Positions 46,702 through 56,253 of a DNA stretch of 64,000 nucleotides are shown here, piece after piece. Within the stretch, counting starts at the first letter, position 1; every line of letters starts with the position of its first letter. Location: positions 4,158,001 to 4,222,000 of the forward strand of contig NZ_CP115960.1 in NCBI RefSeq assembly GCF_027941955.1. The letters are read 5' to 3'. Position numbers and translations under genes: made by a program. The notes under the pieces are model-generated. The model did not search any database and was not told where the DNA came from. It was given only the letters and a program-made list of their open reading frames with translations. Source of the DNA: Sphingomonas sp. 7/4-4 (GTDB lineage Bacteria > Pseudomonadota > Alphaproteobacteria > Sphingomonadales > Sphingomonadaceae).

Positions 46702-47977
46702 AGGCCTTTCGCGGCGAAATCCTCAGCGTGCCCCAGGATCCCGCGACCGCCGGGCCCGAAGCCGTCCGCCATTTCGCCGACGGACTGCTGGTAATCGAGG
46801 ACGGACTGGTGGTCGCCTGCGGGGCGCATGCCGATCTGGCGGAGCGCTTCGCCGGGGTCCCGATCAAGGCGCTGCCCGGGCTGATCGTCCCGGGCTTCGT
46901 CGACGCGCACGTCCATTATCCGCAGACCGAGCGGATCGCCTCGCATGGCGAGCAACTGCTGCAATGGCTCGACCGCCACATCTTCCCCGCCGAACAAGCC
47001 TTTGCCGACCGCGCGCATGCCGACGGTATCGCCGCATTCTTCCTGGACGAATTGCTGCGCAACGGCACCACCAGCGCGCTGGTGTTCGCTACCGTCCATG
47101 CCGCGTCGGTCGATGCGCTGTTCGAGGCGGCGCTGTCGCGCGACATGCGGATCGTCTCGGGCAAGGTGCTGATGGACTTGGGTCCGCCGGGGCTGGCCGA
47201 CACGCCCGCGCAGGGACGCGCCGAAACCGAGGCGCTGATCGCGCGGTGGCGCGGGCGCGGGCGGCTGGGGTATGCGGTCACCCCGCGCTTCGCGTTGACC
47301 TCGTCCGACGCACAGCTCGCCGGCGCGGGGAAATGCTCGCCGCGCACCCCGACGTGCTGATGCACACGCATCTTTCCGAGAATCTCGGCGAGATCGCCGC
47401 GGTGGGCGAGCGCTTCACCGAGGCGTGCGACTATCTCGACGTCTATGACCGTTTCGGGCTGGTCGGGCCGCGATCGGTGTTCGCCCACTGTGTCCATATG
47501 GACGATCGTTCGCTCGGCCGCATGGCGGAGGCCGGGGCGGGGATCGCCTTCTGCCCGACGAGCAACCTGTTCCTCGGCTCGGGGCTGTTCGACCTGACCG
47601 CCGCCGATCGCCACCGAGTGAAGATCGGGATCGGCACCGATGTGGGGGCGGGCACGAGTTTCAGCGTGCTCCACACGTTGGGCGAGGCGTACAAGGTGTG
47701 CCAGATGCGCGGCTGCAGCCTGGATCCGTTCCGCGCGCTTTACTTCGCCACCGCGGGAGGCGCTGCGGTACTGGGGATCGCCGATCGCGTCGGCGGGCTG
47801 CTGCCGGGCCAGGAGGCCGATTTCGTCGTACTCGATTGCGCCGCGACACCCCTACTCGCGCGCCGCACCGCAGGGGCAGACCTCCACGACCGGCTGTTCG
47901 CGCTCCAGATCCTCGGCGACGACCGCGCAGTCGCCGCGACCTGGCTGCGCGGCCGGCGCGCGCACGCGAGGAGCTGA
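46698..47977 (+). CDS. guaD: Guanine deaminase (one frameshift)
   Basis: This amidohydrolase of about 426 residues (frame-corrected) turns guanine into xanthine, feeding XDH. Zinc-binding motifs: PGFVDAHVHYPQTERIAS, MHTHLSENLGEIAAV, FAHCVHMDD and IGTDVGAGTSFSVLHTL, in the guanine deaminase pattern. One G is missing at 47327-47330, between LAGAG and EMLAAHPDVL. ATG overlaps the xdhC stop. Confidence 0.92.
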
Positions 47978-47980
47978 CCG

Positions 47981-48954
47981 ATGCTGCGCCGTTTCCTCGC
48001 CGTCTTCGAGCCGTTCATCCTGATGCTGCTCGGCACCGTGTTGCTGGCGTCGTTCCTGCCGCCGCGCGGAGCGGGGTGCAGGCGTTCGGCGTCGCCGCCG
48101 ACGCCGGGATCGTGCTGCTCTTCTTCCTGCACGGCGCCAAGCTGTCGCGCGAGGCGATTTTCGAGGGATTGCGCAACTGGAAGCTGCACCTCGCGGTGTT
48201 CGCGGCGACCTACGCGCTCTTCCCGCTGCTTGGGCTCGCGATAACCGCGCTGCCGATCCTCGACGCGTCGATGGCAGCGGGGCTGCTGTTCCTCACGCTG
48301 CTGCCGTCGACGGTGCAGTCCTCGATCGCGTTCACTTCGATCGCGCGCGGCAACGTCGCCGCGGCGGTGTGCAGCGCTTCGTTCTCCAACCTGATCGGGA
48401 TCGTGCTCACCCCCGCGCTGGTCGCGCTGCTGATGCATTCGGCTAGCGGCGGGCCGCAGGCGGGCGTGTCGCTCGCCTCGATCGAGGCGATCCTGCTGCA
48501 GCTGCTCCTGCCCTTCGTCGTCGGACATCTCCTGCGCCCGGTGATCGGCGGCTGGGTGTCGCGCCACAAGAAGCTGGTGACGCTGGTCGACCGCGGATCG
48601 ATCCTGCTGGTGGTCTATACCGCGTTCGGCGCGGCGGTGGTCGAGGGGCTGTGGCGTCGTGTCTCGGCACCTGATCTGATCGTGCTGCTGCTGGTCTGCA
48701 CTGTGCTGCTGGCGATCGTGCTCGCCGCGACCTGGGGCGCCGGCAAAGCGCTCAGGCTGTCGCGCGCCGACATGATCGTGCTGTTGTTCTGCGGCTCGAA
48801 GAAGAGCCTAGCTTCCGGCGTGCCGATGGCCGGCGTGCTCTTCCCCGCCGCGCAGGTCGGGCTCATCATCCTGCCGGTGATGCTGTTCCACCAGATCCAG
48901 CTGATCGCCTGCGCGGTTATCGCGCGCCGGCTGGGTGAAACGCCCGAGGCCTAG
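47981..48954 (+). CDS. BASS-family (bile acid:sodium symporter-like) transporter (one frameshift)
   Basis: This membrane protein has about 324 residues when frame-corrected, with nine or ten helices of the SBF-like type (FLHGAKLSREAIFEGLRNWK; LLPSTVQSSIAFTSIARGNV; FCGSKKSLASGVPMAGVLFP). One G is missing at 48072-48075. It is the last gene of the purine operon, three bases after guaD. No bile acid link is expected; an anion of the pathway such as oxalate, a ureide or urate is the most plausible cargo, in either direction. This is inference. Confidence 0.8.
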
Positions 48955-49877
48955 CGGGGCATCTCCACCGCGCCGATAAAGGCCACCACCACCTTCGCGG
49001 TGTTGTCCGAAGCGATGCGGTAAAAGGCCGGCGCCTGGTTCTCGCCCGGATCACCGCCGGCGAGATCGGACAGCGCGCGAAAGGCAATGTACGGCACCTT
49101 ATTGGCATAGGCCACCTGGCCGACCGCGGCGGTCTCCATGTCGGTCACTTGCGCCTGGAAGGTCTGAAACGCGTATTGGCGGAACTCGGCATTGTCCATG
49201 AACACGGGACCCGAGATGCCGTTGCCGCCCACCACCACCTTGGGAGTCGCGCGGAAGCACAGGGTGCCCGAACATCTGCTCAGCGCCACCTGCGGCGCGA
49301 GCTTGCGCGCCGTTGCGAGCAGGCCGGGATCGACCTCGAACCAGAAGCGGCGATCCTTTCCCGTCTCGTCGCCGGTGCGGCGGACGCGCACGCCATTGGG
49401 ATAGATCATCCCGAAATTGGCGAAGTTCTCGCCCGTCGCGCGCTGGATCGGCGGCGCGAAGCCGGTACCGTCGGCACGCGCGAAGGCCGATTCGAGATAC
49501 TGACCCCAGCGATCGGGCACCACGACGTCGCCCACGTCGAGCGCCGGATCGAGCCCGCCGGCGACGCCCGAGAAGACGATGCTGCGGATCGTGAATCGGT
49601 CGAGCGCGAGCTGGGTCGTCATCGCCGCATTGACCATCGATACGCCGCTCAGGAATAGCAGCACCGGCCGCCCCTTCATCGTGCCGCCGACGAACCTGAC
49701 GCCGTTCACGATCCACTCGCGGCGATCCTGCACGTCGCGGTTGAGTGCGATCCACTCGGGCTCGAACGCGGAGATTATCGCGATGCGCGGCTGGCTATCG
49801 AGCTTGCCGGAGGTTTCGCCGGCATGTGCCGCGAACGGCATGGCCAGCAACGCCAGCACGAACAAAACAAACCGCAT
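48951..49877 (-). CDS. Periplasmic nucleoside phosphorylase-superfamily protein (MTA/SAH nucleosidase-like)
   Basis: This is a 308-residue exported nucleosidase of the PNP/UDP phosphorylase superfamily. A signal peptide (MRFVLFVLALLAMPFAAHAG) precedes the domain. The domain begins RIAIISAFEPEWIALNRDVQ, the purine pocket includes FSGVAGGLDPALDVGDVVVP, and the catalytic region is DMETAAVGQVAYANKVPYIA with FRALSDLAGGDPG. The ATG at 49877 has GGGGG five bases upstream and is better than a GTG six bases earlier. It should release purine base from nucleosides in the periplasm. It is divergent from the next gene. Confidence 0.82.
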   Translation of the reverse strand: MRFVLFVLALLAMPFAAHAGETSGKLDSQPRIAIISAFEPEWIALNRDVQDRREWIVNGVRFVGGTMKGRPVLLFLSGVSMVNAAMTTQLALDRFTIRSIVFSGVAGGLDPALDVGDVVVPDRWGQYLESAFARADGTGFAPPIQRATGENFANFGMIYPNGVRVRRTGDETGKDRRFWFEVDPGLLATARKLAPQVALSRCSGTLCFRATPKVVVGGNGISGPVFMDNAEFRQYAFQTFQAQVTDMETAAVGQVAYANKVPYIAFRALSDLAGGDPGENQAPAFYRIASDNTAKVVVAFIGAVEMPR

Positions 49878-49892
49878 CGACACCCCCGATTG

Positions 49893-49910
49893 TGCACCGC
49901 AACAAGTGCA
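49893..49910. promoter_or_regulatory. Inverted repeat in divergent promoter region
   Basis: TGCAC and GTGCA face each other with an 8-base spacer in the roughly 200-base gap between the two exported nucleoside enzymes. The gap (49878-50084) is locally AT-richer and must hold both promoters; no other structure is clear. Confidence 0.3.
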
Positions 49911-50084
49911 AATTGCGCCAATGTTCTGCCGTGCGTCCAGCGCAAAATTACTTTCTCACCTTCCGAAATGCTGCGCGTGCGTAAAGCCGCTTGCAGCGCA
50001 GCAACAATGTGTTAGCCTTTCCGGCCAGCTTCGCGGGGAAGGGAGCGGCGGGGAGAGGCCAGGTCCACCTGTCGGAGCCGGCCC

Positions 50085-51148
50085 TTGCAGTTCTTGCGTC
50101 GTAGCTTGCTGATCCTGGCGATCGGCTTTTCGGTTCTTGCACCTGGCGCGTACGCGCAATCGGCGCCCATCGAAATCCGCATGGTGGTGGTCACCGCGTT
50201 CGAAATCGGCGCGGACACCGGGGATCGCGCCGGCGAGTTCCAGGCCTGGGCCGAGACGATGCCCGAGGTCGTGCCGTTCCCGGCGGGCTTTCGCGACCTG
50301 CGCTACGATGCGAAACGCGGGGTGCTGCTACTCCATACCGGCATCGGCACCAATCGCGCCGCCGCGTCGGTGATGGCGCTCGGCATGGATCCGCGCTTCG
50401 ACCTTTCGCGTGCCTATTGGCTGGTCGCGGCGATCGCCGGGGTCGATCCGGCCGCGGCTTCGGTGGGCTCGGCAGCGTGGATCGGCGACGTGGTCGACAC
50501 CGATTACGGCTATGCGGTCGATCCGCGCGAGGCGCCGAAGGGTTGGACCAGCGGCATGTTCGCCCGCGGCCGCAACGCACCGTACGAGGCGCCGCGGCCG
50601 GACGCGCAATATAATCTCTTTCCGCTCAACAAGCCGCTGCGCGACTGGGCCTATGCACTGACCAAGGATGTGCCGCTCGCGGACGGCGACGCCCTGCGCC
50701 AATTGCGCGCGCCTTTGCGAAATTCCCGGCCGCGATCCGCCCGCCGCACGTGCTCAAGGGCGCCGAGGCGACCGGGCAGACCTTCTGGCACGGCACGCTC
50801 CTCAACGAGCATGTCCGCAAGTGGGTGCGCTACTGGACCGACAATGGCGAGCCGTTCGTGATGACCGCGATGGAAGATAGCGGCGTCGCGGGTGCGCTCG
50901 ACATGCTGGGCCGCGCCGGCCGTGCGGACCCGGCGCGGCTGCTCGTGCTGCGCACCGGCAGCAACTATTCGGTCCAGCCGCCCGGGGTCGGCGCGGCGGA
51001 AAGCCTCACTGCCGAATCCAAGGGGCTTTCGGCACTCCAGCCCTCGCTCGACGCGGCCTTCCTCATCGGTGGACGCGTGGTCGACGAACTCACCGGCAAC
51101 TGGCCGCGCTATCGCGACCGGGCGCCCGGGGAGGCGCCGCGACCGTAA
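50085..51148 (+). CDS. NUP-family (purine nucleoside permease/nucleosidase-like) exported protein (one frameshift)
   Basis: This protein of about 354 residues (frame-corrected) is of the NUP family. The start is TTG, with GGAG seven bases upstream, followed by a signal peptide ending AYAQS. Domain segments: RMVVVTAFEIGADTGDRAGE, LLHTGIGTNRAAASVMALGM and FVMTAMEDSGVAGALDMLGR. The fold is related to nucleoside phosphorylases, so despite the family name it is more likely a periplasmic nucleoside hydrolase or binding protein than a channel. An A is missing at 50701-50702, before IARAFAKFPAAIRPPHV. Confidence 0.8.
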
Positions 51149-51220
51149 ACGCACGTCCGCATCAGGAACAACGACAGATCCACCCGCAAAAGCGGGGGTA
51201 GAAAAAACAGGGAGCACCAC

Positions 51221-54200
51221 ATGCGCAACATCTTCTACGCCAGCACCATCGCCATCGCGGCGTGCATCGCCGCTCCTGCGGCCTTTGCCCAGGAAACCAC
51301 ATCCTCGATCCGCGGCGTCGTGTCGGGCGAAGCCGGACCCGTATCGGGCGCCGAGGTGACGATCACGCACGAGCCCTCGGGCACCGTCTCGAACACGTCG
51401 AGCAATCCGGACGGCACGTTCAGCGCCTCAGGCCTGCGTGTCGGCGGCCCCTTCTCGGTGCGGGTCGTCGCCGACGGCTATTCGGACACGACGATCACCG
51501 GCATCCAGCTGACCGCCGGCCAGCCGCTGCGCCTGCCGATCGATCTGGTCGGTGCGGGCCAGGAGATCGTCGTCACTGCGCAGAGCAGCGGTGCTACCGA
51601 GCTTTCACCGGGCCCGATCACCTCGCTCAACCGCGAGGACATCGAAGGCGTGGCCAGCGTCAGCCGTGATATCCGCGACATCGTCCGTCGCGATCCCTTC
51701 GCCACGATCGATCCGGGCCAGAGCCGCGGCGTGATGATCGCTGGCCAGAATGCGCGGCTCAACAAATTCTCGGTCGACGGCCTTCGCTTCTCTGACAATT
51801 TCGGCCTCAACGTCGGCGGCCTGCCTACTGCGCGCGGCCCCGTGCCGCTCGATGCGATCGAACAGCTCTCGGTGAAGATCGCGCCGTTCGACATTTCGGA
51901 AGGCGATTTCCAGGGCGGCGCGATCAATCTCGTGCTGCGCTCGGGCACCAACCAGATCCACGGTTCGGCCTTCTACACCTATTCGAGCGACAAGCTGACC
52001 GGCGACCGGACGCGCCCGGGCATCGCCAACGCCACCGGCAAGATCAATCTCGACTTCACCAGCAAGAACTGGGGCGGGTTCATCTCGGGGCCGATCATCA
52101 AGGACAAATTGTTCCTCGCGCTTTCGTACGAGCGGCTCGAGGAAGGCACGCCGATCTCGATCGGAACCGCCGGCTTCCCTAATGTGGTCCCCAACCTAAC
52201 CCAGGCGCAGATCGACCAGATCGGCTCGATCGCGGAGTCGGTGTACAATTACACTGCCGGTGGCGCGCAGAGCTCGACGCTGGAGACCGACGAGAAATAT
52301 ACGATCAAGCTCGACTGGAATGTCACCGACGGCCAGCGCCTCGCGCTGACCTATATCAGCAACGACAGCGCCAACGCATCGACCGCCGGCTTCTCGACCA
52401 CCGCCGCGGCGTCGCCCGCGCTGGGGCTCGAATCGAACAACTACCGCCGCCCCGAAAAGGTGCGGTCGTTCGTCGGCCAGCTCAACTCGGACTGGTCGGA
52501 CAATTTCCACACCGAGATCCGCGGCAATTATCGCGACTATGACCTGACCCCCGTGCCGTTCGGCGAGTTCGGTTTCAGCCAATTCCAGGTGTGCCTCGAT
52601 CCCACCGCCGCCACCCAGCAGAACGGCGCGGCGAACACCAGTGCGATCGCCTGCTCGCAGGGCAGCTCCGCGGCGCCGGGCGCGGCGCGGCTCTATTTTG
52701 GTCCCGATCGCTTCCGCCACTTCAACTATGTCCGCACCAAGCAATATGGCGCCGACGTCGCGCTGCGCTGGGAACATGGCGACTTCTCGAACAAGCTGAC
52801 GGCGGCCTGGAGCCATCTCGACGTCGCCAACGCATTCGCCTCGGACGCGCTCGGCACCTATTATTTCGACAGCATCGCCGACCTGCAGAATCGCCGCGCC
52901 AGCACGTTGACTCTCGCCGGCTCGATCACCGGCGATCTCAACGACGTGCTCGCCAGCTTCGCTTATGATCAATACACATTCGGCCTGCAGACCAGCTGGG
53001 ATCCCACCGAGACGTTCAACATCACGCTGGGCGGCCGGGTCGATCTCTATGGCGGGCTGACCCCGCCGCCGCTCAACCAGTCCTTCTTCGACCGTTACGG
53101 CTTCAGCAATCGCGAGGTGATCAACGGCAAGTCGGTAATCCAGCCGCGGCTTTCGGCCATCTGGTCGCCTGCGCCCGAGTTGCGCATTCGCGGCGGCGTG
53201 GGACTGTTCGCGGGTGGCTCGCCCGACGTGTTCCAGGGCAACAGCTATTCAGTTGCCGGCGTGTATGGAAACTCGATCACGATCAACCGCAATGCCAATG
53301 GAACGTGCACGCTGCCGACTCCGACGATCTGCTCGGCGGCGCTCGACAATGTCGACGGGCGCAGCTTCTCGAGCGTGATCACCGACTATCTGGCGAACAA
53401 CACCGGCTCGCTGAGCCTCGCCAACGTCAACGCGATGGATCCCGATTATCAGATGGAATCGACCTGGAAGGCGACGGCGTCGGTCGATTACAGTCCCGAT
53501 CTCGGCTGGTTCGGCCGCGGTTGGAACATCGGCGCCGACTTCTATTACGGCTGGGTCAACAACGCGCCGATATATTACGATCTGCGCCTGCGCCAGATCG
53601 GTACCACGCCCGATGGCCGGCCGCGTTATGCGTCGCTGACCAGCGGTGGCAACACCGACCTGTATCTGACCAACACCAGCCGAGGCCACTCGCTGGTCGC
53701 GGTCGCACGCGTCGACAAGAGCTTCGACTGGGGCCTCAATCTCGGCGCGAGCTACACCTTCCAGGACGTGACCGACGTCAGCTCGATGAACGGCACCACC
53801 GCGTCGGGTACCTATGGCCAGAACGCGATGGTCGACCCCAACGTGGCCGCCTACGGCACCTCGATCTACCAGATCCGCAACAGCTGGAAGTTCAACGTCG
53901 ACTTCGACCATGCATTTGTCGGCGACTACAAGACGCGGATCAGCCTGTTCGGCGAATTGCGCTCGGGCATTCCGTACAGCCTGACGATGAACGACCCCAA
54001 TCTGCCGAACAGCCACTCGTCGGTGTTCGGCACCGCGGGCTCGTCGAACCGCTACCTGCTCTACGTGCCGGTCGCGGGCACCGATCCGATCGTGACCTAT
54101 GACAGCGCGGCGACGCAGGCCGCGCTCGACAATTTCATCGCCGCCAATGGCCTCGAGGGTTATCGCGGGCAGATTCTTCCCAAGAACAGCCAGCGCGGCA

Positions 54201-54526
54201 AGAACTGGTTCAAGGTCGACCTCCACGCCGAACAGGAGCTCCCGTTGCCGGGCATCGACAGCATCGCCAAGGGCGCGCGCGTCAAGCTGTTCGGCGACAT
54301 CGAGAACGTGCTCAACATGATCAACAAGGATTGGGGCTCGCTGCGCCAGGTCGCATTCCCGTATCTCACTTCGGTAGTGAACGTCGCCTGCGTCGCCGGG
54401 ACCACCAACGGCGTGGCCAACCCCTGTGCGCAATACCGCTATTCGAGCTTCTCGAACCCGGCGGAAGACGTGCAGGGCCGTCCGTCGCTCTGGGCGGCGC
54501 GCGTGGGCGTGAAGGTCCAGTTCTGA
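51221..54526 (+). CDS. Oar-like TonB-dependent outer membrane receptor
   Basis: This 1101-residue outer-membrane beta-barrel has a signal peptide ending AFAQ and an N-terminal carboxypeptidase-regulatory-like (beta-sandwich) domain at residues about 28-110 (SSIRGVVSGEAGPVSGAEVT). A plug domain begins GQEIVVTAQSS, and a long barrel ends VGVKVQF with the terminal aromatic. It is intact. Oar-type receptors import larger substrates, often peptides or oligomers. The place directly downstream of two nucleoside-cleaving exported proteins suggests uptake of nucleosides or nucleotide material here. A GGGAG precedes the ATG, and a strong hairpin follows the stop. Confidence 0.9.
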   Translation: MRNIFYASTIAIAACIAAPAAFAQETTSSIRGVVSGEAGPVSGAEVTITHEPSGTVSNTSSNPDGTFSASGLRVGGPFSVRVVADGYSDTTITGIQLTAGQPLRLPIDLVGAGQEIVVTAQSSGATELSPGPITSLNREDIEGVASVSRDIRDIVRRDPFATIDPGQSRGVMIAGQNARLNKFSVDGLRFSDNFGLNVGGLPTARGPVPLDAIEQLSVKIAPFDISEGDFQGGAINLVLRSGTNQIHGSAFYTYSSDKLTGDRTRPGIANATGKINLDFTSKNWGGFISGPIIKDKLFLALSYERLEEGTPISIGTAGFPNVVPNLTQAQIDQIGSIAESVYNYTAGGAQSSTLETDEKYTIKLDWNVTDGQRLALTYISNDSANASTAGFSTTAAASPALGLESNNYRRPEKVRSFVGQLNSDWSDNFHTEIRGNYRDYDLTPVPFGEFGFSQFQVCLDPTAATQQNGAANTSAIACSQGSSAAPGAARLYFGPDRFRHFNYVRTKQYGADVALRWEHGDFSNKLTAAWSHLDVANAFASDALGTYYFDSIADLQNRRASTLTLAGSITGDLNDVLASFAYDQYTFGLQTSWDPTETFNITLGGRVDLYGGLTPPPLNQSFFDRYGFSNREVINGKSVIQPRLSAIWSPAPELRIRGGVGLFAGGSPDVFQGNSYSVAGVYGNSITINRNANGTCTLPTPTICSAALDNVDGRSFSSVITDYLANNTGSLSLANVNAMDPDYQMESTWKATASVDYSPDLGWFGRGWNIGADFYYGWVNNAPIYYDLRLRQIGTTPDGRPRYASLTSGGNTDLYLTNTSRGHSLVAVARVDKSFDWGLNLGASYTFQDVTDVSSMNGTTASGTYGQNAMVDPNVAAYGTSIYQIRNSWKFNVDFDHAFVGDYKTRISLFGELRSGIPYSLTMNDPNLPNSHSSVFGTAGSSNRYLLYVPVAGTDPIVTYDSAATQAALDNFIAANGLEGYRGQILPKNSQRGKNWFKVDLHAEQELPLPGIDSIAKGARVKLFGDIENVLNMINKDWGSLRQVAFPYLTSVVNVACVAGTTNGVANPCAQYRYSSFSNPAEDVQGRPSLWAARVGVKVQF

Positions 54527-54534
54527 CGGATCGG

Positions 54535-54563
54535 GGCCTCCGCCGGCCACTCCGGCGGAGGCC
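54535..54563 (+). terminator. Strong hairpin after the Oar-like receptor
   Basis: A perfect 12-base stem (54535-54546 with 54552-54563) and 5-base loop begins 9 bases after the stop. No T run follows. Confidence 0.65.
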
Positions 54564-54646
54564 GCCGACACCGCTGCGACCTTCGAGGGGCGCTTCTGAG
54601 CCTCGTCACGCAACGGATATCTGGCCGTTCGGAAAACGGTGGCCGC

Positions 54647-54675
54647 TTGACGGATCAAGACTGGACCCCTGATAC
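54647..54675 (+). promoter_or_regulatory. MocR promoter with CTGGACCCCT box
   Basis: TTGACG (54647-54652), a 17-base spacer and TGATAC (54670-54675) form a promoter before the regulator gene. CTGGACCCCT (54661-54670) lies in the spacer, where binding would block or reposition RNA polymerase. The same ten bases recur at 56189-56198 before the PaiB-like gene. Confidence 0.6.
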
Positions 54676-54704
54676 AGTGCGTTCAGGCAATCCGGAGGGG
54701 CCAG

Positions 54705-56182
54705 ATGCTGCGTCCGTGGAAATTGATGCTGGCGCAGCGGCTGCAGCCCGACAGCCCGACGCCGCTCTATATGCAGATCGTGCATGCGCTCATCCACGAG
54801 ATTCAGCGTGGACGACTGCAACCCGGTGCCTTCCTGCCGAGCACGCGCGAGCTGGCGGAGGTGCTGGGCGTCAATCGCAAGACGATCGTCATCGCCTATG
54901 ACGAACTCGTCGCGCAGGGCTGGCTCGAATCGCTGGGCCGCAAGGGTACGATCGTCACGGCGTCGCTGCCGGAGAGCGAAATGGTGGCCAGCGCCGGCGC
55001 GGCTCTGCCGACCACCTTCGAGCCCGAACGGCCGATCGCCTATCCGTTCCGCCAGCCGCCGGAACGGCCGATCGCCGTGCCCCCGGGGACTTGGCTCAAG
55101 CTCGATGAGGGCGCACCCGACGGAGGGATATTTCCCGCGGAACTGCTCGCGCGCGCCTATCGCAGCGCCGCGCTGCGCGCCTCGGCCGGGCGGCGGCTGC
55201 TCTATCGCGACCCGCGCGGCGCACCGCGCCTGCGCGAGAGCATTGCGGCAATGCTGCGAGGGCAACGCGGGCTGATGGTAGGACCGGAGAATATCTGCAT
55301 CACGCGCGGCAGCCAGGCGGGCATCTTCCTTGCCGCGCGCATCCTCGCCCGTCCGGGCAGCGTCCTGCTTGTCGAGGAGCTTACCTACGAGCCCGCAATG
55401 GCTGCATTCCGCGCCTGCGGTACCCCGGCAGTGGCGGTACGGATCGATGCCGACGGGCTCGATGTCGAGGATGTGGAACGTCAGTGCCGGAGACAACGTG
55501 TCTGTGCGATCTTCCTCACCCCGCACCACCAGTTCCCGACCACCATCTCGCTGCGTCCCGATCGGCGGCTGCGGTTGCTCGAGCTGGCGCGGCAGTTCGG
55601 CTTCGCCATCATCGAGGACGATTATGACCATGAGTTCCGCTTCGAATCACAGCCGTTGCTGCCGATGGCGAGCTACGCGCCCGAGCATGTCCTCTATGTC
55701 GGTTCATTGTCGAAGCTGCTGCTGCCGGCGCTGCGCATCGGTTATATCGCCGCGCCTGAGCGCGTGATCGACTCGCTCGCTTATGAGGTCTCGCTGATCG
55801 ACGGAATGGGCAACACGCTCACCGAGGAAGCCGCCGCCGAGCTGATCGACAGCGGTGAAGTGCGCCGCCACGCGCGCAAGGCGACGCAGATCTATGCGGG
55901 GCGGCGCGATGCCTTTGCGCGCGTCGTGCGGGAGCAGTTCGGCGACCTGGTCGACATGCGGCTGCCGCAGGGAGGGCTGGCGCTGTGGCTGAGCTTTCGC
56001 GACCATGCCGCGCTCGACCGAATCGAGCGCCGGGCTCCGGGTCTTGGGCTCAGCTTCGCCCCTCGCATTCTTATATGGCGCGTCCCGAGGCGGATCGCGG
56101 GCTGCGGCTCGGCTTCGCGAGCCTCGATCAGGCCGATGCCGCCGCGGCGATCGTCGCGCTGCGTCAGGCGGCGCTGCCCTGA
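54705..56182 (+). CDS. MocR-type GntR regulator with aminotransferase domain (one frameshift)
   Basis: This regulator of about 492 residues (frame-corrected) joins a GntR winged helix (residues about 15-80; LYMQIVHALIHEIQRGRLQP) to a class I aminotransferase-like domain. The PLP lysine is K337 in YVGSLSKLLLPALRIGY, and IIEDDYDHEFRF is conserved. In this family the PLP aldimine state or an amine ligand switches DNA binding. One C is missing at 56059-56062 before SHSYMARPEADRGLRLG. The box found twice nearby fits the direct-repeat operators of MocR proteins. It likely controls the following FMN-binding and amidohydrolase genes. Confidence 0.88.
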
Positions 56183-56188
56183 GCAGCG

Positions 56189-56210
56189 CTGGACCCCTCG
56201 ACTTTACAAT
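56189..56210 (+). promoter_or_regulatory. Second CTGGACCCCT box with TACAAT
   Basis: CTGGACCCCT (56189-56198) is followed 6 bases later by TACAAT (56205-56210), a good -10 element. No matching -35 is visible at 17 bases, so the promoter may need activation, for instance by the MocR protein. Confidence 0.55.
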
Positions 56211-56253
56211 TCTGGAGGTTTTGACCGGCTCAGTGCTGCGGGAGCATGTAATC

